Of a DNA stretch of 64,000 bases, positions 34,248 through 42,577 are shown piece after piece. The stretch is from NCBI GenBank assembly GCA_964615375.1, contig CAZTOW010000022.1, positions 1-64,000 on the forward strand, read 5' to 3'. This DNA comes from CAZKWG01 sp964615375. GTDB lineage: Bacteria; Myxococcota_A; UBA796; CAZKWG01. Position numbers and translations under genes: made by a program. Position 1 is the first letter of the stretch. Every line of letters starts with the position of its first letter. The notes beneath the pieces were generated by a model. It was given only the letters and a program-made list of their open reading frames with translations, had not been told where the DNA came from and ran no database searches.

Positions 34248-34841
34248 TCAGGGCGTGTAGGGCACGTATCCCTGCTCCCAGGCGTAGCGGAGCTGGAGCT
34301 CGTCCTCGTCCCAGTCCACGAAGGCCACCGCCTTCCACACGCCGCCGTCGTCCAACATCAGCACGTTGCTGTGTCCCAGGTAGTCGAGGGCGAAGCCGTA
34401 GCTGCGGGTCTGGCCCTCCAGGGCGCCGATGGTGGCCTCGTCGTAGCCAGCCGCGGCGCAGTCGGTGGAGACGCGGGTGGTCGGCGCGCCCAGGACCACG
34501 TCGTAAGCGAGCGCGCACTCAGCGCAGTCCTCGCGGCTGGCGGTGGAGCTGACGGCGTAGTCGATGGCGCAGCGCGCCTCGCCGAGGCCCATGTCTCCCA
34601 GCAGGAGCACGGACTCCTCGCCCGCCCAGCCCTCGGCGACCGAGGCCGATCCGCTCCAGGTGAGCAGCCCGAGCGCCGTCTTGGCGCTGTCCCCTGTCTC
34701 GGCGCTGTCTTGATCTGTCTCGCCCGTCTCACGACCTGTCTCAAGTCCTGTCTCAGCGCTGTCTCGACCGGTCTCGACCGGGGCGCGCCCCGTGTCCTTG
34801 CCCGCGTCGTCCGCGCAGCCCAGCAGGAGGAGCAGGATCAT
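34248..34841 (-). CDS. lipoprotein with Thr/Glu/Asp-rich linker, function unknown
   Basis: 197 residues from the ATG at 34841, which overlaps the stop of the upstream gene in an ATGA arrangement, so the two are translationally coupled. The lipoprotein signal is MILLLLLGC. A degenerate Thr-Gly-Arg/Glu linker (about residues 14-55) follows. The mature domain contains paired Cys (CAIDYAVSS...REDCAECALAYD) and a compact alpha/beta-looking region with GFALDYLGHSNVLMLDDGG. No family is recognised. Because it follows the arylsulfotransferase-like gene, it may be a partner of that enzyme. Confidence 0.6.
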   Translation of the reverse strand: MILLLLLGCADDAGKDTGRAPVETGRDSAETGLETGRETGETDQDSAETGDSAKTALGLLTWSGSASVAEGWAGEESVLLLGDMGLGEARCAIDYAVSSTASREDCAECALAYDVVLGAPTTRVSTDCAAAGYDEATIGALEGQTRSYGFALDYLGHSNVLMLDDGGVWKAVAFVDWDEDELQLRYAWEQGYVPYTP

Positions 34842-36487
34842 CGCGTGTCCCACAGCAGCTCGTAGAGGCTCGGCGCCCAGGTCGCCCGGTAGGAGCACCA
34901 CTCTGAGCTCGTGCAGCTCATCTCCCAGCGCAGCTCCCCGTCCGGCCAGCTCCGCTCGAAGAAGGTGTCCCGCTCGCCCAGGAGCCCGATCACCCGATCC
35001 TCGCCCGGCAGCAGCGTGGCGCTCCCGCAGGTGAGGGCGAACAGGGGGCCGATGCTCTCGCCGTCTTCCAGCTCGCCGTAGGTGGCCACCAGCTCCGCGC
35101 GCATCGTCTCTTCATCATAGCGGAGCTGGACAACCCGGCTGTAGTACAGGTCGTCGCGGTAGCCCGTCCCGTCGTTTCGCGGGTAGCCGTTGTCGAAGAG
35201 CAGGAGCTCGCGCTGGGAGCCCTCGCGGGCGACGAAGACCGGGCTGTGCTGGTGGTAGAACCAGTCCAGGTCCGAGCGCGGGGCGGGCGCGGCGGCGTCC
35301 AGGTCGTCCACCAGCGCAAAGTCCCCGTCGAAGCCCAGCCTCCAGGCGATCTCGTCCGTGTCCGGGTAGAGCTTGACGATCCAGTCCTGGGCCTTCAGCG
35401 ACACGAGGAGGTACTCCCGGCCGTCGGCGTCCTGGTCCCAGAGGACGGTGTTGGCGTGGGTCCAGTCCTGGGCGTAGTCGCCGTTCCCGCTGCGGGTGTA
35501 CGGGACGGCCGGGTCCATCGCGACGCCGTCGCCGCTCTCGCCGTGCAGGCTGTAGTCGTAGATCACGGCGCCCGTGTCCGGGTCCATCACGATGAGCCCG
35601 TTACCCAGCTTGTAGCTGCCGTCCTCGAAGTACTCGGTCGTGCTGGTGAGGAAGACCAGCGCCCCCTGCCAGTCGCCGCCGGGGATCTCGTAGAGCTCAT
35701 GGCTGTCGACGTGATCGTGCAGAAAGCGGGTGCTGCCCTCGAACCAGCTCGCCGTGTACTGGGCCGTCTGCGCGCCCGCCGCGTCGAAGAGCGCCACCTT
35801 GGAGTTGTTGTAGGCCGTGGACGCCCAGCCGCCCGTCGAGAGGGCGCGCATGGACATCAGCGAGTCGTCCAGCGTCGTCTCGACGCGGAGCCGCGGACGG
35901 CCCCAGCGGTCCACGCACAGGTAGAAGCGGTCGTCTCCCTCGGTCGAGCCATTGGTGCAGAGCACCTCGTCCTCGTCGAACTCGGCGGGGTCGGCGTAGA
36001 AGGTGGACGTGCAGGTGGGGAAGTCCGCGGGCAGCGGGTCCGTGCGCAGCGTCAGCGGGTCGCTGGTCCAGCCGCCCGGCTCGGCGCGGGCCTGGAGCTG
36101 GTAGTCCGTGTCGGCCAGCAGGCCGCGCACGAGGATCTGGGTAGGCTCACCGGCCTGGACCTGGACCGCGGGCGTGGTGTGGGTCCAGGCGCCCTGGCCG
36201 TAGTCCACCACAACCCGGGCGTCGTGGTCCAGGGTGAGGAGGACGAGCGCGCTCAGCGGATCGTCAGGGTTGGCCTGCACGCTGGCCGAGCCGCGCTGAG
36301 GCGCCGGGTCAGGGAGGCCGGGCTGGGTCTGCTCCTCCGGCGGAGCGCCGTCGGCCGGATCGCTGTCCTTGGACGGCGAGGGCGCTCCCCCCGCGCAGGC
36401 GCCGAGGAGCAGGAGCGCCAGGGGCGCGCCGTGGCTCAGCGCTCCCCCGAGGGCTTCCGCGCGACCACCTGCACCGTGGCGCTCCAC
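34838..36487 (-). CDS. arylsulfotransferase-like (ASST) lipoprotein
   Basis: 549 residues from a GTG at 36487. A lipoprotein signal (LALLLLGAC) follows a 22-residue leader. A fibronectin-like beta domain (PDDPLSALVLLTLDHDARVV) precedes a beta-propeller of the arylsulfotransferase family: GDWQGALVFLTSTTEYFEDG, LIVMDPDTGAVIYDYSL, DWTHANTVLWDQDADG (the conserved His-Asn region), and WFYHQHSPVFVAREG. ASST enzymes move sulfate between phenols without PAPS, but many homologues have other roles. The 5' end overlaps the methyltransferase gene by about 50 bases; a CTG at 36439 right after the methyltransferase stop is another possible start. Confidence 0.72.
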   Translation of the reverse strand: MERHGAGGRAEALGGALSHGAPLALLLLGACAGGAPSPSKDSDPADGAPPEEQTQPGLPDPAPQRGSASVQANPDDPLSALVLLTLDHDARVVVDYGQGAWTHTTPAVQVQAGEPTQILVRGLLADTDYQLQARAEPGGWTSDPLTLRTDPLPADFPTCTSTFYADPAEFDEDEVLCTNGSTEGDDRFYLCVDRWGRPRLRVETTLDDSLMSMRALSTGGWASTAYNNSKVALFDAAGAQTAQYTASWFEGSTRFLHDHVDSHELYEIPGGDWQGALVFLTSTTEYFEDGSYKLGNGLIVMDPDTGAVIYDYSLHGESGDGVAMDPAVPYTRSGNGDYAQDWTHANTVLWDQDADGREYLLVSLKAQDWIVKLYPDTDEIAWRLGFDGDFALVDDLDAAAPAPRSDLDWFYHQHSPVFVAREGSQRELLLFDNGYPRNDGTGYRDDLYYSRVVQLRYDEETMRAELVATYGELEDGESIGPLFALTCGSATLLPGEDRVIGLLGERDTFFERSWPDGELRWEMSCTSSEWCSYRATWAPSLYELLWDTR

Positions 36488-37035
36488 CCCTGGTGGTAGC
36501 GGCCCTCGTGGATCTCGCGCCGCCCGATCCAGACGTGGTCGAACACGAGGCCGGCGAGGTCCTCGGCCAGCAGCTCCGGCGTGTAGAGCATGTCCGCCGA
36601 GCGGGGCCCGCCCGTGCCGAGCTCGAGCTGCTCAGGCGTATAGGCCTCCAGCAGGAAGAGCCCGCCCGGGTTGAGGGCGGCGGCCAGCCGGCCGTGGGCG
36701 CCCGCGCGGACGCTCGGCGGCAGGTGCCCCCAGATGGAGACGATGGCGTCCCAGCCAGGTCCGGGGTCGTAGTCGCTCAGATCGCCCTGCACGGTGTCGA
36801 TGTGGACCCCGCGCGCGGCGGCGAGCTCCCGCGCCTTGGCGAGGCCGACCACGCTCTGGTCCATCGCCGTGACCCGGTGCCCCAGCCCGGCCAGGAAGAC
36901 GGCGTTGCGGCCCTCTCCCTCGGCGATGCAGAGGACCCGGGAGCCGGGCCGGAGCCGCCCGGCCTGGGCGGAGAGGAAGTCGTTGGGCTCCGTCCCGTAG
37001 GCGAAGCCGGGCTCGCTGTATCGTTGGTCCCACAT
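36436..37035 (-). CDS. class I SAM-dependent methyltransferase (TehB-like)
   Basis: 199 residues. The opening MWDQRYSEPGFAYGTEPNDFL and then VLCIAEGEGRNAVFLAGLGH form the typical N terminus and motif I of the TehB/tellurite-resistance-like methyltransferases, which have the sequence AEGEGRN in place of the classical DxGxG. VTAMDQS is motif II and YDAIVSIWGHLP fits motif IV (seen as WDAIVSIWGHLP). It may methylate small molecules such as oxyanions, but the substrate cannot be told. The 3' end overlaps the arylsulfotransferase-like gene, which suggests an operon. GATAAAG about 8 bases before the ATG is a possible leaderless -10. Confidence 0.83.
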   Translation of the reverse strand: MWDQRYSEPGFAYGTEPNDFLSAQAGRLRPGSRVLCIAEGEGRNAVFLAGLGHRVTAMDQSVVGLAKARELAAARGVHIDTVQGDLSDYDPGPGWDAIVSIWGHLPPSVRAGAHGRLAAALNPGGLFLLEAYTPEQLELGTGGPRSADMLYTPELLAEDLAGLVFDHVWIGRREIHEGRYHQGWSATVQVVARKPSGER

Positions 37036-37137
37036 GGGAAGAGCTTTATCCCGGGTCCGGGGTCCACGCACCCGTCGCGGTCGGCGGGCAGGGCGGGTAG
37101 ACTGGAACCTGCTGGTCGTCGCGAGGTCCGATCGCTC

Positions 37138-38127
37138 ATGCGCGCCCCGCTCCTGGCCCTGCTCTTCGCCGCCTGCTCCGTCGCGGGCTCGACCTCGCTC
37201 GATCTCGACGCGCCCGAGGAGCTCGCGATGATCGAGGAGCTGGGCCCCGACCCCTTCGCGGCGTATCTGGCCCAGGATCTGCCCGTGGCGGACGGCTTCT
37301 CCGAGCCGGTGACGGGGAGCTGGGAGCGCTGCGGGGACGGCTGCTGGGAGCGCGCGAAGCCCCGCGCGGTCACGGCCATCGCCGCGGGCGTGGTGGAGGC
37401 GTCCGCCGACGGGGCGCTGCGCCTGCGGCACCGCTGGTACGAGGATCAGGTCCCGCGGGAGGTGGTCTCGGTGTGGCGCGGGCTCGACGCGAGCCTGCCC
37501 GCGGGCGCCCGGGTGGAGCGGGGGGCCTCGCTCGGCCTGGCGACCCGCCTGGAGCTGAGCCTGGATCCGCCTGAGCCCTCCACCGAGCTCTTCCTGGCCG
37601 CCCGCCCGAGCCTGCACATCCCCCAGCGTGAACAGACGCTGGCCCTGGTCTCCCACGATCGGCGTCAGATGCGGATCTACCAGGGCGGCGTGGAGGCGGG
37701 CAGGTACAACGTCAGCTTCGGTCAGCAGGCGGGCGACAAGGAGCGCCGCGGCGACAACCGCACGCCCAAAGGCATGTACTTCGTGACCCAGCGCTCGCGG
37801 GGGCCCTTCGCCGGAGATTACGCGAGCTACTACGGAGGGATCTGGCTGAGGCTGAACTACCCGAACGCCTGGGACGCCGCCCGCGGCGTGGACCAGGGGC
37901 TGATCACCGTGGCCGAGCAGGTCAGCATCTCGCGGGCCTGGCGGGCGCGCCAGACCACGCTCCAGGGCACGCGCCTGGGCAGCGGCATCGGCATGCACGC
38001 CTGGGCTTATGAGTGGGACGACGCCGGTCTTCGCTACCTGAGCTGGGGCTGCCTGGTGGTCCACGTCGCCGACGCGGAGGCGATCTACGCGGCGCTGCCC
38101 GAGGGGAGCATGGTGATCCTGTTCTGA
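37138..38127 (+). CDS. L,D-transpeptidase lipoprotein with M23-like N-terminal domain
   Basis: 329 residues; lipoprotein signal ALLFAAC. The C-terminal YkuD domain is clear: LVSHDRRQMRIYQGG, RRGDNRTPKGMYFV, IWLRLNYPNAWD and IGMHAWAYEWD with SWGCLVVHV, providing the catalytic His and Cys. Before it, ITA-like beta strands (AVTAIAAGVVEASADGALRL, then AGARVERGASLGLA) resemble a LytM/M23 fold without the catalytic HxH residues, perhaps a peptidoglycan-binding module. The enzyme would cross-link peptidoglycan or attach proteins to it in the periplasm. TAGACT at 37098-37103 could be its -10 box. Confidence 0.82.
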   Translation: MRAPLLALLFAACSVAGSTSLDLDAPEELAMIEELGPDPFAAYLAQDLPVADGFSEPVTGSWERCGDGCWERAKPRAVTAIAAGVVEASADGALRLRHRWYEDQVPREVVSVWRGLDASLPAGARVERGASLGLATRLELSLDPPEPSTELFLAARPSLHIPQREQTLALVSHDRRQMRIYQGGVEAGRYNVSFGQQAGDKERRGDNRTPKGMYFVTQRSRGPFAGDYASYYGGIWLRLNYPNAWDAARGVDQGLITVAEQVSISRAWRARQTTLQGTRLGSGIGMHAWAYEWDDAGLRYLSWGCLVVHVADAEAIYAALPEGSMVILF

Positions 38128-38198
38128 TGGGGGACAGCCGGGATAGGTCGCTGACCGTCCCGCGGCCATCGCCAGAGACGGGACCGGAGGCCTCCCCC

Positions 38199-38582
38199 AT
38201 GAACATCGCGCACCTCTGCGTGGCCGTCGCCGCCGCGCTCCCCTACCTCTTCGTCGGCTACGCCAAGGGCCAGCGGGGCTACCTCGCGGGCGGCGGGAAC
38301 CGGGACCCCCGCGCCTACGCCGCGAGCATCGAGGGCGCGCGCAAGCGGGCCTACAACGCCCACCTCAACGGCTTCGAGGCCTTCCCCGCCTTCGCCGCGG
38401 CGGTCCTCCTGGCCGAGGCCAGCGGCGCGGCCCAGGGGACGGTGGACCTCCTGGCCCTCGTCTTCATCGCCGCGCGCGTCGCCCACGGGCTGCTCTACAT
38501 CGCCGACCAGGCCACGCTGCGCTCGGTGGTGTGGTCGGTGGGGATGGGGTGCGTGCTGGGCCTCTTCGGGCTGGCGATCTGA
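38199..38582 (+). CDS. MAPEG-family membrane protein
   Basis: 127 residues from the ATG at 38199 (GGAGG about 8 bases upstream). Four hydrophobic helices with the MAPEG signature RAYNAHLNGFEAFPAFAAAV, preceded by NRDPRAYAASIEGA, and IAARVAHGLLYIADQ later. MAPEG proteins in bacteria are small trimeric membrane enzymes or binding proteins that act on lipophilic electrophiles with glutathione; many bacterial ones have no known role. The frame opens upstream at 38013, but that part overlaps the L,D-transpeptidase and adds a non-membrane leader, so it is rejected. Confidence 0.83.
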   Translation: MNIAHLCVAVAAALPYLFVGYAKGQRGYLAGGGNRDPRAYAASIEGARKRAYNAHLNGFEAFPAFAAAVLLAEASGAAQGTVDLLALVFIAARVAHGLLYIADQATLRSVVWSVGMGCVLGLFGLAI

Positions 38583-38602
38583 GCGCGGGTTATCTCGGGG
38601 CG

Positions 38603-39331
38603 ATGCGCCCTCTCCTGATCGTCCTCCCCGTCTTCGCGCTCTCCCTGCTGGCCTGCCTCGGCGGGGAGGATCCCCCTGTGACGCCGCCGGAGCCCACGAA
38701 GTCCGCGGACCCGGCGCCGAAGGTGGAGCCCGCCACGCCGGTGGAGCCCCCCACGCCCGTCGAGCCCACCGGCGAGCTGCGCTCCAGCGCCATCGGGGAG
38801 TCCGACGTGCCGCCCGGGTCCGAGCTCCTGGGCGAGGTGGTGGGCGGCGCGCGCTGGACGGACAGCGAGGGCGAGAACCTGCTGGTGCTCACCGAGGTGC
38901 CCGAGCACGGATCGGGGAAGGACGCCGACATGCGCGGGGCCGAGCTCTACGGCTACCGCCTGGTGCGGCGGGGCGGGGCCTGGTCGCAGGCGTGGAAGAT
39001 CCAGGACTTTGTCAAGGAGTGCCCGAACGACATCACGGCCAGCCACGTCGTCGAGAGCGTGAGGGTGACCGATCTGGACGCGGACGGGATCGGCGAGACC
39101 AGCTTCGTGTATCGGATCGCCTGCCGCGGCGACGTCTCGCCGGCCACCCAGAAGCTGATGATGCACGAAGGTACGACCAAGCTGGCCTTGCGCGGTCAGG
39201 CCTACATCGACGCAGGCGGGCAGGGCTTCGGCGGCGACTACGAGGTCGATCCGGCCTTCGACAAGGCGCCCCCTGTGTTTCTGTCGCATGCGAAGCGGCT
39301 GTGGGCCAGCTTCCGCAAGGAGACCTTCTGA
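38603..39331 (+). CDS. lipoprotein of the M949_RS01915-like family
   Basis: 242 residues; lipoprotein signal SLLAC (Cys18) and a Pro-rich linker. The mature part follows a recognisable conserved pattern: WTDSEGENLLVLTE, GAELYGYRLVRRG, WKIQDFVKECPNDI, VTDLDADGIGETSFVYRIACR with GDVSPATQKLMMHEG, and KLALRGQAYI. This resembles the family described in Riemerella (M949_RS01915, linked there to surface polysaccharide). The conserved DLDxDG looks like a calcium loop. Function is unproven. The gene starts 20 bases after the MAPEG gene. Confidence 0.55.
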   Translation: MRPLLIVLPVFALSLLACLGGEDPPVTPPEPTKSADPAPKVEPATPVEPPTPVEPTGELRSSAIGESDVPPGSELLGEVVGGARWTDSEGENLLVLTEVPEHGSGKDADMRGAELYGYRLVRRGGAWSQAWKIQDFVKECPNDITASHVVESVRVTDLDADGIGETSFVYRIACRGDVSPATQKLMMHEGTTKLALRGQAYIDAGGQGFGGDYEVDPAFDKAPPVFLSHAKRLWASFRKETF

Positions 39332-39430
39332 GGCTCTCCGCCGGCCCGAGCGCGCCGTGCTACACTGAGAGCGGGATCCTCTGATCGCTCTCCAGCGCCA
39401 TCTCTGGGCGCGTCGTGTACGGGGTGTGCC

Positions 39431-40759
39431 ATGTTCGATTTCCTCTCTCCGCAGAAGGAAGAGACGCCGGAGCAGGACGCGGGCCAGAGCAGCGGAGGGA
39501 CGGGCTTCGATCCGCTCTCCATCGCGACCGGGATGCTGAACCCGCTGGGCGGCTTCGGGCTGCAGAGCGTGATCGGCAACGCGGGCGTCATCGGGATGCT
39601 GCCGCAGATCGGCACGGGGGGCATCGGCGAGGCGCTGGGCGGCGCGGGCGACTGGCTCGGCGACAAGCTGGGGCAGGCGAAGGACTGGGCGGGCGAGAAG
39701 CTCGGGCAGGCCGGCGACTGGGCGGGCGAGAAGTGGGAGGGCGCGAAGCAGTGGGCCGGGGAGAAGTGGGACGGCGCCAAGGAGTGGATGTCCAACAAGG
39801 CCGACAGCGCGAAGGGCTGGTGGGACGACTTCAAGGGCGGCGTAGGCAAGGAGGGCTGGACCAGCGTCTTCGACCCGGTCGGGACGGTGGACCGCCAGCG
39901 GGCCAGCCGTGAGCTGGCCGACCGCTTCAGCGTGGTGCCCGATGACTTCGTGGGGCCGCGGCTGCCCAATCAGGTCACGCAGGAAGAGTACGACAAGATC
40001 GTCAAGAATTACAGCGACATCCGGCTGGGGCGCACGGACATCGACTTCAACACCGACGGCCTCTCGGAGGAGGACGCGGCGAAGTACAAGTCCGGGGCGA
40101 TGAACGATCTGGCCAGCATCATGCAGACCTCCCACGGCCGGGATCTCATCGACAAGCTGGCCCACAACGAGAAGGATCACAAGACCACGCTCAGCCCGCT
40201 GTTCAAGAAGAACGCCGCGGGCAACTACGACGCCTCGCTGGGCCTGGACAACACGAACGGCTTCGCCTCCTCGGAGGACGCGAGCAAGGCGAACCTGAAG
40301 GCCGACGGGACGGCGAACGAGGGCACCAACTCTCGCGTGCGCTACAACCCGGGCCAGTCGATCTCGCCCGACGGCGCCATCGACGCCTGGCTGCCTTTCC
40401 GCAGCGACGTCCTGCTCTATCACGAGCTGGTCCACTCGCTCGACCAGACCAGCGGCACGCTCGCCAACGGCACGGATCCGGCCACGGGCGAGAAGCTGCG
40501 CGAGCAGCGCGCCAGCGGGCTCGGGGCCTACGCGGGCGAGACGATCAGCGAGAACGCCTACCGCCGCGACCGGCGCCTCATCGCCGCGGGTGGGACGGGC
40601 GCGCGCACCGGCGACGACACGATGCCGGATCGAACCAGTTACTTCTACCACACGGCCCCCGCGGCCCCCGCCCCTGGGAGCGCGCCCGGCACCCCCGGCA
40701 CGAACCCCGGGGTGGCCCATGACTGGCACGATCACCACCACGATCACGACGACGACTGA
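39431..40759 (+). CDS. M91/NleD-like metallopeptidase, probable injected effector
   Basis: 442 residues without a signal peptide. A disordered N terminus (SPQKEETPEQDAGQSSGG) is followed by a hydrophobic Gly-rich helix pair (about 31-70). Next come at least five amphipathic 11-residue repeats (GDWAGEKLGQA, QWAGEKWDGAK; about 72-120). The C-terminal third has HELVHSLD at 331-338 (HExxH zinc site) and, 35 residues on, GETISENAYRRDRR, as in M91 effectors such as NleD, which cleave host kinases. The end is a His/Asp tail (HDWHDHHHDHDDD) that could bind metal. The cell type targeted is unknown. It precedes the contractile-system-like cluster by about 6 kb. Confidence 0.72.
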   Translation: MFDFLSPQKEETPEQDAGQSSGGTGFDPLSIATGMLNPLGGFGLQSVIGNAGVIGMLPQIGTGGIGEALGGAGDWLGDKLGQAKDWAGEKLGQAGDWAGEKWEGAKQWAGEKWDGAKEWMSNKADSAKGWWDDFKGGVGKEGWTSVFDPVGTVDRQRASRELADRFSVVPDDFVGPRLPNQVTQEEYDKIVKNYSDIRLGRTDIDFNTDGLSEEDAAKYKSGAMNDLASIMQTSHGRDLIDKLAHNEKDHKTTLSPLFKKNAAGNYDASLGLDNTNGFASSEDASKANLKADGTANEGTNSRVRYNPGQSISPDGAIDAWLPFRSDVLLYHELVHSLDQTSGTLANGTDPATGEKLREQRASGLGAYAGETISENAYRRDRRLIAAGGTGARTGDDTMPDRTSYFYHTAPAAPAPGSAPGTPGTNPGVAHDWHDHHHDHDDD

Positions 40760-40779
40760 ATGGAGCGCGCCCGCCACCC

Positions 40780-41418
40780 ATGCTGAGCCTGTCTGTCTGG
40801 ATGGCCCTGGCCTGTGTGGCCCGCCCCGCACCTGATCAGGCGCCGGCTCCCGCGCCGGAGCCCGCGCCCACCGCCGAGGAGGCGCCCGTGCAGAACAACG
40901 CTGCCGTCCAGGATCTCCACCTGGACTGGACCCTCGCCCGGGTCGGTGACGCGCTGGAGATCCACTACAGCTTGAAGAACGAGGGCGCCGAGCGCGTCTA
41001 CGTCGTGGACCAGCTCTACTCGGGGACCAGCGGCCCCCGCCACGCCGAGCCCGCCCGCGTGCTGGTCGCCCCCTCCGCTCAGCCCGACACCGTGCGCTTC
41101 GTGCGCGGCGTGGTGGAGCCGGAGGCGACCACCGTGGAGTTCCACCACCCGCCGGGCGCCACCTTCGTCGATCCGGGCAAGGTCCACGAGGGCACGGCCA
41201 CCGTGCCCCTGCCGCTCGCCGCCTGGCACCCCTACGCCCCCGCCGATCCGCTCCCCGCGAGCCCCCGGCTGGCGGTCCTGGAGATCGCCACGCTCCGCGG
41301 CGCGGGCGAGTGGACCGCGGTCCCGCTGGACGACGGCGGGACGCTGACGGTGCCGCAGATCGGGTACTACATGCGCGGCGTGCAGCTGGTCCGCGGCGAG
41401 GCGAGGCCGCTGCCCTGA
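40780..41418 (+). CDS. lipoprotein with Pro/Ala-rich linker, function unknown
   Basis: 212 residues. The lipoprotein signal MLSLSVWMALAC is followed by a Pro/Ala/Glu linker. The mature domain is beta-rich: LDWTLARVGDALEIHYSL, then NEGAERVYVVDQLYSG and a Pro-rich stretch before RLAVLEIATLRG and GYYMRGVQLVRG. The NEGAE-V-V-D pattern resembles transglutaminase-associated or DUF-type beta-sandwich domains, but I do not recognise the family. It begins 20 bases after the M91-like gene, so it could be co-transcribed with it. Confidence 0.5.
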   Translation: MLSLSVWMALACVARPAPDQAPAPAPEPAPTAEEAPVQNNAAVQDLHLDWTLARVGDALEIHYSLKNEGAERVYVVDQLYSGTSGPRHAEPARVLVAPSAQPDTVRFVRGVVEPEATTVEFHHPPGATFVDPGKVHEGTATVPLPLAAWHPYAPADPLPASPRLAVLEIATLRGAGEWTAVPLDDGGTLTVPQIGYYMRGVQLVRGEARPLP

Positions 41419-41449
41419 GCGGGATAGACATCCGCTCGGAGACCACAGA

Positions 41450-42574
41450 ATGCTCGACCTCGCACAGCTCGACTCCCTCCCGCTGGACGCGGGCACCCGC
41501 GCCATCCTGGAGCGCTGCGGCTTCGACAGCGTCCCCTTCGCGGCGCTGTGCGCGCGGCTGATGTCCGGGGGGCTGGACCCGAGTCGGAACCGGCTGCCGG
41601 GGCCCATCGGGCTGCCCGACAGCGGCGAGCTCACGGCCTTGGAAGCGCTCTCGTCGGACGAACGCGAGCGCCTGCGGGCGCGGGGGCAGGCGGCGCTGGA
41701 CGCGGGCGAGGTGGCGGCGGTCATCCTCAACGGGGGGATGGCGACGCGCTTCGGCGGGGTGCCCAAGGGCGCGGCCACGGCGTTTCAGGGGCGCTCCTTC
41801 CTGGACCTGAAGCTGAGCCAGATCGCGGCGGCGGGCGGGGGGCGGGTCACGGCCCTGCTGATGAACAGCTTCGCCACGGAGGAGGCCACGCGGGCCCACC
41901 TGGAGACGCTGGCGCTCGGGTGCCCGGTGCGGATGTTCAACCAGATGGTCTCGCTGCGGCTGACGCCCGAGGGCGCGCTCTTTCGCGAGGACGACGGCCT
42001 GCCCTCGCCGCACGCGACGGGGCACGGGGACTTCCCCTTCGCGCTGCAGCGCTCGGGCGAGCTGGCCCGGCTCCGCGCGGAGGGGGTGAAGCTGGTGACC
42101 CTCTCCAACGTGGACAACCTGGGCGCGAGCCTGGACCCGCTCATCCTCGGGGCGCACCTGGAGGGCGGGAGGCCGATGTCGGTGGAGCTGGTGCGCACGC
42201 GGCCGGGGGACGTGGGCGGCTTCCCGGCGCGCGTGGACGGGCGCCTCACCATCGTCGAGGCCTTCCGGGTCCCCGAGGGATTCGACGCGCGGACGGCCCC
42301 GGTCTTCAACACGAACACCTTCGTCTTCGATCTGGCGGCCCTGGACCGGACCTGGGATCTCCGCTGGTTCGCCGTCCAGAAGAAGGTGGACGGGCGCGTG
42401 GCGGTGCAGTTCGAGCGCCTGGTGGGTCAGCTCACCGACTTCCTGGACGCCACCTGGCTGGTCGTGCCGCGCGAGGGCGGGGCCTGCCGCTTCCTGGCCA
42501 TCAAGGCGCCCGAAGATCTGGTCACCGAGGCGGAGGCCATCCGCGCCGTGCTCACGGCCCAGGGGCTGCTCTGA
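41450..42574 (+). CDS. UDP-sugar-pyrophosphorylase-like nucleotidyltransferase (UDPGP family)
   Basis: 374 residues. The N-terminal substrate loop AVILNGGMATRFGGVPKGA is the nucleotide-binding signature of UTP:sugar-1-phosphate uridylyltransferases (variant of the LxxGxGTxxG-PK motif). GHGDFPFALQRSGELA and LVTLSNVDNLGA are the conserved sugar/metal-binding segments, and FNTNTFVFDLAAL and FLAIKAPEDL match later family motifs. It probably makes a UDP-activated sugar for surface polysaccharide or glycosylation. Which sugar (glucose, N-acetylhexosamine or other) cannot be told. It converges with the transporter gene at 42578 with a 3-base gap. Confidence 0.75.
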   Translation: MLDLAQLDSLPLDAGTRAILERCGFDSVPFAALCARLMSGGLDPSRNRLPGPIGLPDSGELTALEALSSDERERLRARGQAALDAGEVAAVILNGGMATRFGGVPKGAATAFQGRSFLDLKLSQIAAAGGGRVTALLMNSFATEEATRAHLETLALGCPVRMFNQMVSLRLTPEGALFREDDGLPSPHATGHGDFPFALQRSGELARLRAEGVKLVTLSNVDNLGASLDPLILGAHLEGGRPMSVELVRTRPGDVGGFPARVDGRLTIVEAFRVPEGFDARTAPVFNTNTFVFDLAALDRTWDLRWFAVQKKVDGRVAVQFERLVGQLTDFLDATWLVVPREGGACRFLAIKAPEDLVTEAEAIRAVLTAQGLL

Positions 42575-42577
42575 AGC

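Noticed and set aside
38495..42157. 1220-residue open frame on the - strand across six + strand genes
   Set aside because: It crosses genes with lipoprotein signals, an HExxH motif and a nucleotidyltransferase signature; no motif of its own.
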